DNA from: Candidatus Coprenecus stercoravium | Lineage (GTDB): Bacteria > Bacteroidota > Bacteroidia > Bacteroidales > UBA932 | Reading direction: 5' to 3' | DNA: 37,746 nucleotides | Assembly: GCA_019116865.1 (NCBI GenBank) | Contig: DXAW01000109.1 | Span: 1-37,746, forward strand | Part shown: piece by piece, positions 25,203 to 33,527 of the stretch | Position numbering within the stretch: position 1 is the stretch's first letter | How the letters are laid out: the number at the start of each line of letters is the position of its first letter | Translations under genes and position numbers: made by a program | The notes under the pieces: model-generated | The model's database searches: none | What the model was told of the DNA's origin: nothing | Seen by the model: only the letters and a program-made list of their open reading frames with translations

Positions 25203-26954
25203 ATGGAACAGTTTATAGTATCAGCCAGAAAATACAGGCCGGACACATTCGAGTCTCTGATAGGCCAGGAGAATATCGCAAGGACGCTCAAGAACTCAAT
25301 CCAGCGCGGACAGCTTGCGCACGCTTACCTTTTCTGCGGGCCGCGCGGAGTGGGAAAGACCACTACCGCCAGGATTTTCGCAAAATCCATCAACTGCCTC
25401 AATCCAGGTCCTGACATGGAGCCGTGCGGTAAATGCGAGTCGTGTCTGTCTTTTGCGGAAGGCCGCTCTTACTGTATCCATGAGCTTGACGCCGCATCCA
25501 ACAATTCTGTGGACGATATCCGCAATCTTACCGAGATGGTCCGGATACCGCCTCAGGTCGGCAAATACAGCGTTTATATCATCGACGAGGTACACATGCT
25601 GTCGTCGGCGGCTTTCAATGCGTTTCTCAAGACTCTGGAGGAGCCTCCGGCCCATGCTGTTTTCATTCTGGCCACTACCGAGAAACATAAGATTCTGCCC
25701 ACTATACTTTCCCGCTGCCAGACATTTGACTTCAACCGCATATCAGTGCCGGACATTGTCGGGAATCTGGAAAGCATAGCTGCGAAGGAGGGCATAAGCA
25801 TAGACAGGGAAAGTCTTCATGTGATAGCCGTCAAGGCCGACGGTGCCATGAGGGACGCGCTTACCATATTTGACCAGATAGTGGCTTTTTGCGGACGGGA
25901 TGTTCATTACGAGGATGTAATCCGGGACCTGAACGTGCTGGATTACGAATATTATTTCAAGATAGTGGACAATTCTCTGGCCGGGGATTATATGTCCTCG
26001 CTGCTGCTTTTCGATGAGATACTGTCCAAGGGCTTCAACGCCATGTATTTCGTGACGGGTCTCAGTTCCCATCTGCGGGATTTGCTCGTATGCCGTAATT
26101 CGGACGGCTCGGCCCTGCTGTCACTGCCTCCTTCCATGATAGAGAGATACAGGGAACAGGCTTCCAGATGCTCCGTTCAGTTTATTTTCAATTCGCTGAA
26201 TATCACCATGGGCTGCGAGGCGGCATACCGTCAGAGCGGCAATCAGAGACTGCTTATAGAGTTCGCTCTGATGCGTATGGCCGAAAAGGCTCTGCCTCAG
26301 GAACAGACCCCGGCACCTGCTCCGGCTCAGGCACGTGTGCAGGCACAGCCGAAGGCTCCTTCGGCGCCGCAGCCGCAGGAACAGTCTCAGCCTCAGCCCA
26401 AGTCTTCGGCTCCTGTCCAGACTCAGGCCTCAGTCCCGGCACCGGTATCGGAAGCCCCTGCGCCGGCATCCGCACCTAAGCAGAAGATGCCAGGTCTGTC
26501 ATTGAAGGATATGCTGGCCAAGGCCCGCACCAATGAGGTGGAGGGAAAGGACTCCGCAGAGAATCTGGTTGACGAGCCCCTTTCATTTGAAGGTATTATG
26601 AATGCCTGGCAGGAACTTGCCGGGCAGGAGAGAGCCGCCGGACGTAGTGCTATGTCCACCGCCATGCTGCTGCATAGTCCCGGCATAGATATTGAAAGCG
26701 GAATGTTGACTTTTTATGTGAGCAACGTCGCCCAGCAGGACTGGATCAATGAGAAAGCTCTGCCCAGAATGGAGTCGTTCATGCGGAAGGCATTGCGTAA
26801 CAAGAAGATAAAGATAGATGTTCAGATATATGACTCAGGAGAGGGAGCTAAGGCCTCAACGCCGTATATGCCTACCGACAAGGCCAGGTTCCTGATAGAG
26901 AAGAAACCTGAGCTTCAGGAACTGGTCAAGGACCTGGATCTGGATATAAAATAA
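25203..26954 (+). CDS. dnaX: DNA polymerase III subunits gamma/tau
   Basis: Clamp-loader ATPase and replisome organiser. The 583-residue protein starts MEQFIVSARKYRPDTF; a GTG at 25188 in the same frame would give five more residues but lies at the end of the -7 box. Walker A GPRGVGKTT is at 46-54, a four-Cys zinc module at Cys65, 75, 78 and 81, and Walker B with the DEVH box at 128-131. After the AAA+ and lid domains comes a linker (about 370-430) very rich in Pro, Ala, Gln and Ser, then a C-terminal tau-like domain that should contact the polymerase. I find no A-rich slippery heptamer of the E. coli type, so only the full-length product is predicted. Confidence 0.95.
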   Translation: MEQFIVSARKYRPDTFESLIGQENIARTLKNSIQRGQLAHAYLFCGPRGVGKTTTARIFAKSINCLNPGPDMEPCGKCESCLSFAEGRSYCIHELDAASNNSVDDIRNLTEMVRIPPQVGKYSVYIIDEVHMLSSAAFNAFLKTLEEPPAHAVFILATTEKHKILPTILSRCQTFDFNRISVPDIVGNLESIAAKEGISIDRESLHVIAVKADGAMRDALTIFDQIVAFCGRDVHYEDVIRDLNVLDYEYYFKIVDNSLAGDYMSSLLLFDEILSKGFNAMYFVTGLSSHLRDLLVCRNSDGSALLSLPPSMIERYREQASRCSVQFIFNSLNITMGCEAAYRQSGNQRLLIEFALMRMAEKALPQEQTPAPAPAQARVQAQPKAPSAPQPQEQSQPQPKSSAPVQTQASVPAPVSEAPAPASAPKQKMPGLSLKDMLAKARTNEVEGKDSAENLVDEPLSFEGIMNAWQELAGQERAAGRSAMSTAMLLHSPGIDIESGMLTFYVSNVAQQDWINEKALPRMESFMRKALRNKKIKIDVQIYDSGEGAKASTPYMPTDKARFLIEKKPELQELVKDLDLDIK

Positions 26955-26963
26955 CGAGTACAG

Positions 26964-27713
26964 ATGAAACTCTACAGCGAGAACCTAGTCAAGAAATACG
27001 GAGCGCGGACAGTCGTCAAGGGCGTTTCGATCCATGTCGAACAAGGAGAGATAGTGGGTCTGCTCGGCCCGAACGGCGCCGGCAAGACTACCAGCTTCTA
27101 TATGATAACCGGACTTATCAAGCCCAATGAGGGCCGGATATTTCTAGAAGACGAGGAAATCACGGATCTCCCTATGTACCGCAGGGCGCAGAAGGGCCTC
27201 GGATATCTGGCTCAGGAAGCATCTGTTTTCAGGAAGATGTCAGTTGAGAACAATATTATGTCAGTGATGGAGTTCTCGACGCATTTTACCAAGCAGGAAC
27301 GGAAAGAGAGACTTGAATCGCTCATCGATGAGTTCGGTCTGGCCAAAGTCCGTAAAAGTTACGGTATACAGTTGTCCGGAGGTGAGCGCCGCCGTTGCGA
27401 GATAGCCCGTGCCCTGGCCATTGACCCTAAGTTCATCCTTCTGGACGAGCCGTTCGCCGGTGTGGACCCCATCGCGGTGGAGGATATTCAGCACATTATC
27501 GCCAAGCTGAAAAAGAAAAATATCGGTGTCATCATTACCGACCACAACGTTCACGAGACCCTTGCCATCACAGACAGGGCCTATCTGCTCTACGAGGGCA
27601 GCATTCTGGAAAGCGGCACCGCCGAGGAGCTTGCGTCCAATCCCGAAGTCCGGAAGAAATATCTGGGCCAGAACTTCGAGCTGCGTAAGGCTGTGCTCAG
27701 GCCAAGGGACTGA
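26964..27713 (+). CDS. lptB: LPS export ABC transporter ATPase LptB
   Basis: Cytoplasmic ATPase that powers LPS extraction from the inner membrane with LptF and LptG. In 249 residues Walker A GPNGAGKT is at 35-42, the Q loop in [11 protein letters not shown], the signature LSGGE at 137-141, Walker [14 protein letters not shown] ending at 169, and the switch His in TDHNVHET. LptB-specific features include the [19 protein letters not shown] segment and [18 protein letters not shown]. It follows dnaX after nine bases. The partners lptC/A/F/G are not in this window. Confidence 0.95.
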   Translation: MKLYSENLVKKYGARTVVKGVSIHVEQGEIVGLLGPNGAGKTTSFYMITGLIKPNEGRIFLEDEEITDLPMYRRAQKGLGYLAQEASVFRKMSVENNIMSVMEFSTHFTKQERKERLESLIDEFGLAKVRKSYGIQLSGGERRRCEIARALAIDPKFILLDEPFAGVDPIAVEDIQHIIAKLKKKNIGVIITDHNVHETLAITDRAYLLYEGSILESGTAEELASNPEVRKKYLGQNFELRKAVLRPRD

Positions 27714-27759
27714 TAAGAAATAAATAGATCTGTGATTAAGCAAATACAGCACTGAGAAT

Positions 27760-28917
27760 ATGAAGATTCTTATTATAGACGACGAGAGGAGCATCCGCAA
27801 CACCCTTAAGGAGATTCTTGAGTTCGAGGGACATGAGATAACTCTTGCAGAGGACGGCGCTTCGGGACTTGAAGCTGCGTCGGCCAAAAATTTCGATGTG
27901 ATATTCTGCGATATTAAAATGCCCGGCATGGACGGAGTGGAGGTGCTGGACAAGCTGGCTGAGAGCGGCAACGAGGCTCCTGTGGTGATGATATCCGGCC
28001 ACGGCTCGATAGATACGGCGGTGGAGTGCATTAAAAAAGGAGCCTATGACTTTATTCAGAAGCCCTTGGATCTTAACAGGATACTTATCACATTGAAAAA
28101 CGCCACCGACAAGAGCAGTCTGGTACGCGAGACCAAGGCTCTCAAAAAGAAGGTGGGCGGAGTACAGGAGATAGTCGGGGAGTCGGAGGCCATACAGCGG
28201 ATAAAGAGAATGATAGACCGTGTGGCTCCTACGGACGCCAGGGTGCTTATCACAGGTGCGAACGGAACCGGAAAAGAGCTTGTGGCGCGCTGGCTTCATG
28301 AGAAGAGCGACCGTGCGTCAATGCCTTTTGTCGAGGTCAACTGTGCGGCCATACCCGGTGAGCTTATCGAGAGCGAGCTGTTCGGCCATGAGAAAGGAGC
28401 TTTCACCGGTGCGCAGAAGCAGCATAAGGGCAAGTTCGAGCAGGCTGACGGAGGGACCCTTTTTCTGGACGAGATCGGAGATATGTCGCTTGCTGCCCAG
28501 GCTAAAGTGCTGAGAGTGCTGCAGGAGAACAAGCTCACCAAGGTCGGGGGTGACAAGGATATTCAGGTCAATGTGAGAGTGGTCGCGGCTACGAACAAGA
28601 ATCTGAAGGACGAGATAGCCAAGGGTAATTTCAGAGAGGACCTGTACCACAGAATCAGTGTGATAGTAATCAAAGTCCCTTCATTGGCCGAGCGCAGGGA
28701 GGATATCCCCCTGCTGATAGATTATTTCATACGTCAGATATGCCAGGAATCGGGCAAGCCGGTCAAGGAGATAGACGCTGACGCCGTGGAGGAGCTGTGC
28801 AGGCACGCCTGGAGCGGAAACATCCGCGAGCTCCGCAATGTGGTGGAGCGTCTGCTTATTCTTTCCAATGCCCGTATCACCAAGGACGACGTGATGATGT
28901 TCGCCCTTCCCAATTAA
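27760..28917 (+). CDS. Sigma-54-dependent response regulator lacking a DNA-binding domain
   Basis: NtrC-type activator of 385 residues. The receiver domain (1-120) has acidic residues Asp7/Asp8, phosphoacceptor Asp51 and Lys101. The AAA+ domain (about 135-370) has Walker A GANGTGKE (166-173), the sigma-54 contact loop GAFTGA (213-218), Walker B LFLDEIGD and the arginine-rich segment FREDLYHRISVI. The protein stops at ITKDDVMMFALPN, immediately after the AAA+ lid, so the Fis-type helix-turn-helix of typical NtrC proteins (about 460 residues) is missing. The stop codon is normal and overlaps the kinase stop on the other strand. The gene follows lptB by 46 bases with no clear -7 box of its own. 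Partner: probably the histidine kinase at 28914-32477. Targets are unknown. Confidence 0.93.
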   Translation: MKILIIDDERSIRNTLKEILEFEGHEITLAEDGASGLEAASAKNFDVIFCDIKMPGMDGVEVLDKLAESGNEAPVVMISGHGSIDTAVECIKKGAYDFIQKPLDLNRILITLKNATDKSSLVRETKALKKKVGGVQEIVGESEAIQRIKRMIDRVAPTDARVLITGANGTGKELVARWLHEKSDRASMPFVEVNCAAIPGELIESELFGHEKGAFTGAQKQHKGKFEQADGGTLFLDEIGDMSLAAQAKVLRVLQENKLTKVGGDKDIQVNVRVVAATNKNLKDEIAKGNFREDLYHRISVIVIKVPSLAERREDIPLLIDYFIRQICQESGKPVKEIDADAVEELCRHAWSGNIRELRNVVERLLILSNARITKDDVMMFALPN

Positions 28918-31900
28918 GTATAGTCTTCGTTGATTCTCGTATATGTGGGCAGTATCACGGTGAAGTCCGCTCCGCCCAGTTCTTTTGACTGGGAGTAGTA
29001 TATGTCTCCGTGACTTTGGGTCACTATGCTCTTGCATATGGCCAGGCCCAGTCCTGAGCCTTTGGTCTTCGTCGTGAAATTGGGGCTGAACAGTTTTTCC
29101 CGGTTCTCTTCCGGCACGCCGCTTCCATTGTCCTCTATGTCTACCTGATAGCGGCCGGGGAACATTCGCAGGGTGATGTTTATGATACCGTGCTCCGAAG
29201 TCTCCACAGCCTGCACGGCATTGGTTATGAGATTGACAAAAGTTCTGGTCAGCTGCTCTTTACGGGCCAGGACCACTGCCTTGTCCACGTGGCGCCTGAA
29301 GTTCATCTCTATGTTGTCCCTGTTGTCGAACAGAATTTTCTGCTCTGAGAGAATCTCCACCAGATCCACTTCGGTGGCTTCCTCGTGATAGAGTCTTGCG
29401 AAGCTGGAGAATTCGCTGGCGGTATTGGACAGTATGTCTATCTGCTCTATGAGCGATGAGGCCAGAGCCTCGAATTTGTCCTGCCAGTCCGGCATCCCCT
29501 GTTTTTTCATGCGTATGAGATGTTGTATGCTCAGCTTCATAGGGGTGAGAGGATTTTTTATCTCGTGTGCGATCTGACGGGCCATTTCGCTCCATGCCTG
29601 CTCTCTTTCGCTTCTTGCCAGCTCTTTCGTGCTGCGGTCCAGATCGTCAATCATCTTGTTGTATGTCCTTACGAGCAGTCCAAGCTCATCGTCTGCCTTG
29701 TAGTTGATATGCTCCACCTTGTGCGAGATATCCATTTCCAGCATATTCTTGCTGATTTCCTTGAGCGGTTTGGTTATGGAATTGGACATGGCGATGCCGA
29801 CAAGCAGAGCGGCTATGATGAATATCAGGTAGAGGTTGATTATTGCCGCTATGATAGGGGAGGCGTCGTATTCGAAATTGGTGTCCGATATGAAGTAGGG
29901 GATATTGGCTATGGCCAGCAGGCCGCCTTCGTTGTTGTACACAGGGGTGTACAGGGAGTAGTAGCTGATATTGGAAATGCTTTCCTGCTCAATGGCCTGC
30001 ATCCTTTTGGTGATGACGATTTTGTAGTAGGCGTCCGGATTTATCCTGGCGCTCACGAGGGATTCGTTGAACACTTCCGGTCTGGAAGTGTGGACAAGCT
30101 CTCCGAGCGGATTGTACAGGTTGACATCCACCTGTGTGTTCCGGGCCAGGCCGTTGAGCGCTCTGAGTATCTCCGCCGTATTGTATTCGTTGTAGAAATC
30201 AGTGGCCTTTGACAGATTGCTCAGGGAACTCTGGACGGACAGCAGTTTCTCCTCCATCAGCGATGTATTGTTGTTGTTCATATAGCCGATGATGATTACC
30301 ACGGTGCCGATGGCCATGAGGATTAGTGCGATGACAGTGGATGCGGTAAGGAACAGGGTCATTTTCATCCTGAACGACCTTTTCGGTCTGGGCAGTGCCT
30401 CCATGTGCCTTTTCCTGAACAGTCTGGGCGCACCTATGAGCATGAGTGCGAAGAACAGGCACAGGTAGGAGAACGATATCAATGTCGGGAACGCACCTCT
30501 GGACGGTCTGCTTACGGCTATCAGATTGGTCCCCGGAAGTTTGTTGATGAATACAGTGTAGTCGTCGAGGAAATAATGGGAGAAGCCGTCCTCGAAGATG
30601 TTCACATTGACTGTCACCGGGAAATTGTACTGTCCCTGATGGCTGGTTATCCGTCCCTGATGGTATTTTGCCACGGAATAGGGGTATGAGATGGCGGCCG
30701 AGGGAGAGGAGTTGGGATGGTCGAGCAGTACTGATGGATATCCCGTGTTGTCGGACCGGCCCTTTGAGTCTATCTCCAGATACATGTCGTGTCTGACCCC
30801 GTTGCGTATAATGCTGAACGCACCGATATAGCTTATATAGTTGCGGAAATAGTCCAGATAGTAAAATGCGGACATATCCGAAAGCTGTACTCCGTAATTG
30901 CCGATAATCTCCTCGAAATGCCTGAAGCAGTTGGTAGGGGTCGAATATTCGTCCGTTTTAATCTTTTGGAAAGGATTGCAGATGGTAAGACGTATGTCGT
31001 AATCAGGCAGGATGTTGAAAAAATATCTTTCGGCCAGGCGGTTGAGGATGATGTCCTCATATTCGGGATTGCCTGTGAGCCGGCGTATGAACGGGTCTGA
31101 GACAAGGCTTTTCTCTATGGCCTGGAGCTGCATTTCCAGATTGAGGTCTCTCTCAACGGCCATGCGTCCGGTAAGCACCCGCAGATTCTCGCACTCTTTC
31201 TGAAATCCGTACAGGCCGACAGCTCCGCTCATGTATATTGATGCCAGCAGTACATATGTGAGCGCCAGCCGTTTGGAGTGCCGGCGCCGTTTTTTTCTGT
31301 ACAGTGGTATGGCTACGGAGGCGAATATGTTGATGAGGAACATCATGGCCATTGCCAGCAGGCTGTATGCAAAGTACGACATCAGGGTGTAGACAGTGAT
31401 GTCGTTGATGCGGTAGAGGTCGAAACTGATGGTGGAGTTGAATATGAGCGAGCGGAAGGTGGTGTGGATGTATCCTCCTAGCAGTATGATGGCAATGCCG
31501 AGTATGAATATCCGGAGCCGTCGCCAGACAGTCTTGGATGACAGAATTTTCCGGACTATCGCCTTCCTGGCCATGAATGCGGAGGCGCAGTAGAGGAATG
31601 CGTACAGGTGGAAAAGCATCAGGGCACCGAAGGAGTTGAAGTTGCCGTCGGCGTACAGCATGGGCGAGAAAAATTCGGTGCTCGGAGGTATGTCATTGAC
31701 CATCATGAAAGTGCATATCTGCAAGATAAGCAGGGCTCCAAGACCGAAGTACAGGGAGCGGATGCCTTTCCGCTTATGCTGGTGATACATGGTGGCGATA
31801 ATGGCGAACATCAGGGCTATCCAGCGCAGGCCTGATGACTCTCCGCTGTCGTACGGCATGGTACGGCGCACAATGGAGAATACGGGAGTCCCGTCGGAGG

Positions 31901-32477
31901 CGCGGACCACGCTTGTGCCGTCGATGTACGGCTGGATGGCCAGATACTTGTCGTTAAGTCCTATCCGGCTGTTGCATCCGTTTTTGAGAGCCGAATTTTC
32001 GGAAGAGTACTGTTCCATGACCTCTATGGCCGCTATTATGTGCGTCTGCCCGCGGTCATAGACTTTGACCACATACCATTTAGGACCCAGATTGACGTAC
32101 TGAACGCTGTCGGTCAGGAACGCCAGGGGCATATTCATCGCACTTGGACTTCTCGGATCCAGAATACGGTACCATGGGGTTCTCAGGACGATGCCGTCAT
32201 TGCTTATCGGGAATGTATTGACCCAGCTTTGAAGCGTGTCGTCAATATAACGGTACAGCACCATGTCCTCCGGAAATTTGTCGAAGCGCACCCATTCGTC
32301 AGCCGGTGCCTCCAGCGCTTTGTATGCGTAGGACTCCAGGACTTTCTCGCGTTGATGCAGTTTCCTCTCCACTTTTCTGGCCCTGGAATCCGTGGAAACA
32401 GGGCTGAAATGGAAAAATGAGAGAATAAGGAAGCACAGGGAGGCTATCCAGAATATGTGTTTAGAAACTGCTCTCAT
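28914..32477 (-). CDS. Large NtrY-like sensor histidine kinase
   Basis: Membrane sensor of 1187 residues, far larger than typical kinases. An N-terminal helix (about 8-24) is followed by a periplasmic domain to about 225, then a block of about six membrane helices (roughly 228-420), a second extracytoplasmic domain (about 430-640), a membrane helix near 655, another (TASTVIALILMAIGTVVIII) near 705, a third extracytoplasmic domain, and a last helix before HAMP. The kinase core has the H box QIAHEIKNPLTPMKLSIQ with His971, the N box NLITNAVQAV near 1082, DNGSG at 1116-1120 and FTTKTKGSGLGLAI. The H box with KNPLTP is typical of NtrY-like proteins. It is co-oriented with rlmH, seven bases downstream, and convergent with the response regulator. 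Helix boundaries are estimates by eye. Confidence 0.93.
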   Translation of the reverse strand: MRAVSKHIFWIASLCFLILSFFHFSPVSTDSRARKVERKLHQREKVLESYAYKALEAPADEWVRFDKFPEDMVLYRYIDDTLQSWVNTFPISNDGIVLRTPWYRILDPRSPSAMNMPLAFLTDSVQYVNLGPKWYVVKVYDRGQTHIIAAIEVMEQYSSENSALKNGCNSRIGLNDKYLAIQPYIDGTSVVRASDGTPVFSIVRRTMPYDSGESSGLRWIALMFAIIATMYHQHKRKGIRSLYFGLGALLILQICTFMMVNDIPPSTEFFSPMLYADGNFNSFGALMLFHLYAFLYCASAFMARKAIVRKILSSKTVWRRLRIFILGIAIILLGGYIHTTFRSLIFNSTISFDLYRINDITVYTLMSYFAYSLLAMAMMFLINIFASVAIPLYRKKRRRHSKRLALTYVLLASIYMSGAVGLYGFQKECENLRVLTGRMAVERDLNLEMQLQAIEKSLVSDPFIRRLTGNPEYEDIILNRLAERYFFNILPDYDIRLTICNPFQKIKTDEYSTPTNCFRHFEEIIGNYGVQLSDMSAFYYLDYFRNYISYIGAFSIIRNGVRHDMYLEIDSKGRSDNTGYPSVLLDHPNSSPSAAISYPYSVAKYHQGRITSHQGQYNFPVTVNVNIFEDGFSHYFLDDYTVFINKLPGTNLIAVSRPSRGAFPTLISFSYLCLFFALMLIGAPRLFRKRHMEALPRPKRSFRMKMTLFLTASTVIALILMAIGTVVIIIGYMNNNNTSLMEEKLLSVQSSLSNLSKATDFYNEYNTAEILRALNGLARNTQVDVNLYNPLGELVHTSRPEVFNESLVSARINPDAYYKIVITKRMQAIEQESISNISYYSLYTPVYNNEGGLLAIANIPYFISDTNFEYDASPIIAAIINLYLIFIIAALLVGIAMSNSITKPLKEISKNMLEMDISHKVEHINYKADDELGLLVRTYNKMIDDLDRSTKELARSEREQAWSEMARQIAHEIKNPLTPMKLSIQHLIRMKKQGMPDWQDKFEALASSLIEQIDILSNTASEFSSFARLYHEEATEVDLVEILSEQKILFDNRDNIEMNFRRHVDKAVVLARKEQLTRTFVNLITNAVQAVETSEHGIINITLRMFPGRYQVDIEDNGSGVPEENREKLFSPNFTTKTKGSGLGLAICKSIVTQSHGDIYYSQSKELGGADFTVILPTYTRINEDYT

Positions 32478-32484
32478 ATATCGG

Positions 32485-32958
32485 TTATTCGTTGTGGTAC
32501 GGCTCGCCTTTGATGATGGTCATGGCCCTGTAAAGCTGTTCCTCGAAGAAGAGCCGGATTATCTGATGGGAGAATGTCATGTCGGACAGGGACAGGGTCT
32601 CATGTGCGGCGTTGCGCACCTTGTCGGAGAAACCGTATGCTCCTCCTATGACAAATACGATGCTGCGTGTGCCCGTGCTCATCAGGTGCTCCAGATGCGA
32701 GGCCCATGCCGTGGATGTGAACCGGCTGCCTTTCTCGTCCAGAAGGATGACTCTGTCGCCCGGGGCGATTTTCTTCAATATCAGTTCGGCCTCCTTGCTC
32801 TTTATCTCTTCGGTGGACAGCGACGATGTGTTCTGCAGGGCAGGTATCTCGACTCTGGAAAATCTGAGGTATCTGTCCAGACGTTTCTCATAGACAGCCA
32901 TGCCGTCCTTGATGTATCCAAAAGCCGTTTTCCCTACTGTGAGCAAGGTTACTTTCAT
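32485..32958 (-). CDS. rlmH: 23S rRNA (pseudouridine(1915)-N3)-methyltransferase
   Basis: SPOUT methyltransferase acting on helix 69 of 23S rRNA. In 157 residues the SAM-binding knot carries VIGGAYGFSDKV (103-114) and the C-terminal motif HQIIRLFFEEQLYRA at 131-145 ends with YHNE. The size is standard for the family. The gene has its own -7 box at 32979-32986 and is followed after seven bases by the large kinase gene, with which it is probably co-transcribed. Confidence 0.96.
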   Translation of the reverse strand: MKVTLLTVGKTAFGYIKDGMAVYEKRLDRYLRFSRVEIPALQNTSSLSTEEIKSKEAELILKKIAPGDRVILLDEKGSRFTSTAWASHLEHLMSTGTRSIVFVIGGAYGFSDKVRNAAHETLSLSDMTFSHQIIRLFFEEQLYRAMTIIKGEPYHNE

Positions 32959-32978
32959 ACTCGGAAACTATTAGCTTA

Positions 32979-32986
32979 CAAATATA
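32979..32986 (-). promoter_or_regulatory. Bacteroidota-type -7 box of rlmH and the kinase gene
   Basis: On the minus strand TATATTTG matches TAnnTTTG exactly, 20 bases before the rlmH ATG. A TTTG occurs at 33004-33001 on the same strand but only 14 bases upstream, shorter than the usual spacing of about 20. Confidence 0.55.
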
Positions 32987-33011
32987 TGAAAATTTTGCTG
33001 CAAAGTGGCCT

Positions 33012-33019
33012 GAATTTTG
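33012..33019 (+). promoter_or_regulatory. Possible imperfect -7 box of the DUF4783-like gene
   Basis: GAATTTTG differs from TAnnTTTG at one position and ends 32 bases before the ATG at 33052. A second one-mismatch version (AAATTTTG) lies at 32990-32997. Either could serve this gene; neither matches as well as the other boxes in the window. Confidence 0.3.
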
Positions 33020-33051
33020 CTAAAGAAAGAAAACAAAATGGAAACCGACAG

Positions 33052-33471
33052 ATGAACAGGCTGATAACTATACCCATATTTCTTTTTCTCATGTCTTTTC
33101 CGGTGTGGTCACAGAACCAGGATGTGTGCCGGGATGATGACGGGAACAGCAGTGTGTTCATCCCCATTGCAAAATATATGGAGAGGGGAGATGCGGAGTG
33201 TCTGGCAGCATGGTTTGCGGACAATCTCCAGCTTGACGTGATGGGCACGATATCTAACTGTAGCCGCAACCAGGCCCGTCAGATTATCAGGAATTTTTTC
33301 ACCAATTACACGCCCCGCTGTTTTGAGATAGTATATAGGAGCGGATGTTATCCGGTGGAATATGCGGTAGGCAATCTGGACAGCGGCGGCAATATGTTTA
33401 CTGTGACGATTCTGGTTAAGACCAACGATTCACGGAACTATATAGAGCAATTGAAGATAGAAAAACAATGA
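33052..33471 (+). CDS. Small secreted DUF4783-like protein (NTF2-like fold expected)
   Basis: A 139-residue protein with a signal peptide (about 1-20, ending FPVWSQ) and a single domain. The pattern matches what I know of DUF4783: FIPIAKYMERGDAECLAAWF, then a Leu-Asp-Val strand, a QARQIIRNFFTNYTPRCFEI segment and the ending NYIEQLKIEK. Proteins of this family are small, secreted and confined to Bacteroidota, and no function is known. Five Cys (26, 50, 70, 90, 99) are notable for a periplasmic protein and could form two disulfides. The frame is open far upstream to 32392, but that part is the antisense of rlmH and the kinase, and only the ATG at 33052 gives the signal peptide. Confidence 0.8.
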   Translation: MNRLITIPIFLFLMSFPVWSQNQDVCRDDDGNSSVFIPIAKYMERGDAECLAAWFADNLQLDVMGTISNCSRNQARQIIRNFFTNYTPRCFEIVYRSGCYPVEYAVGNLDSGGNMFTVTILVKTNDSRNYIEQLKIEKQ

Positions 33472-33472
33472 G

Positions 33473-33526
33473 GGTGACTCAAGAGGGTAATTTCCGCGTT
33501 ACGCTTGATTCCTCCTTTCTGTCACC
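33473..33526. terminator. Possible bidirectional terminator, imperfect inverted repeat
   Basis: GGTGAC at 33473-33478 and GTCACC at 33521-33526 are perfect inverted copies that flank the whole 56-base gap between two convergent genes. An inner partial stem is possible (GAGG against CCTC, GTAA against TTAC). The structure is interrupted and no U-run follows on either side, so an intrinsic terminator is only a possibility. Confidence 0.3.
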
Positions 33527-33527
33527 A

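Noticed and set aside
26290-26480. Repeat-like Pro/Ala/Gln-rich DNA in dnaX
   Set aside because: It encodes a flexible linker normal for the tau protein, with no regular repeat unit, so I do not call a tandem repeat or CRISPR-like array.
25203-26954. Programmed frameshift in dnaX
   Set aside because: I looked for an A-rich slippery heptamer near the end of the clamp-loader part and found none followed by a stem-loop; only full-length tau is supported.
32392-33051. Long upstream extension of the DUF4783-like gene
   Set aside because: The extension is the antisense of rlmH and the start of the kinase gene. The ATG at 33052 gives a proper signal peptide and family-like length.
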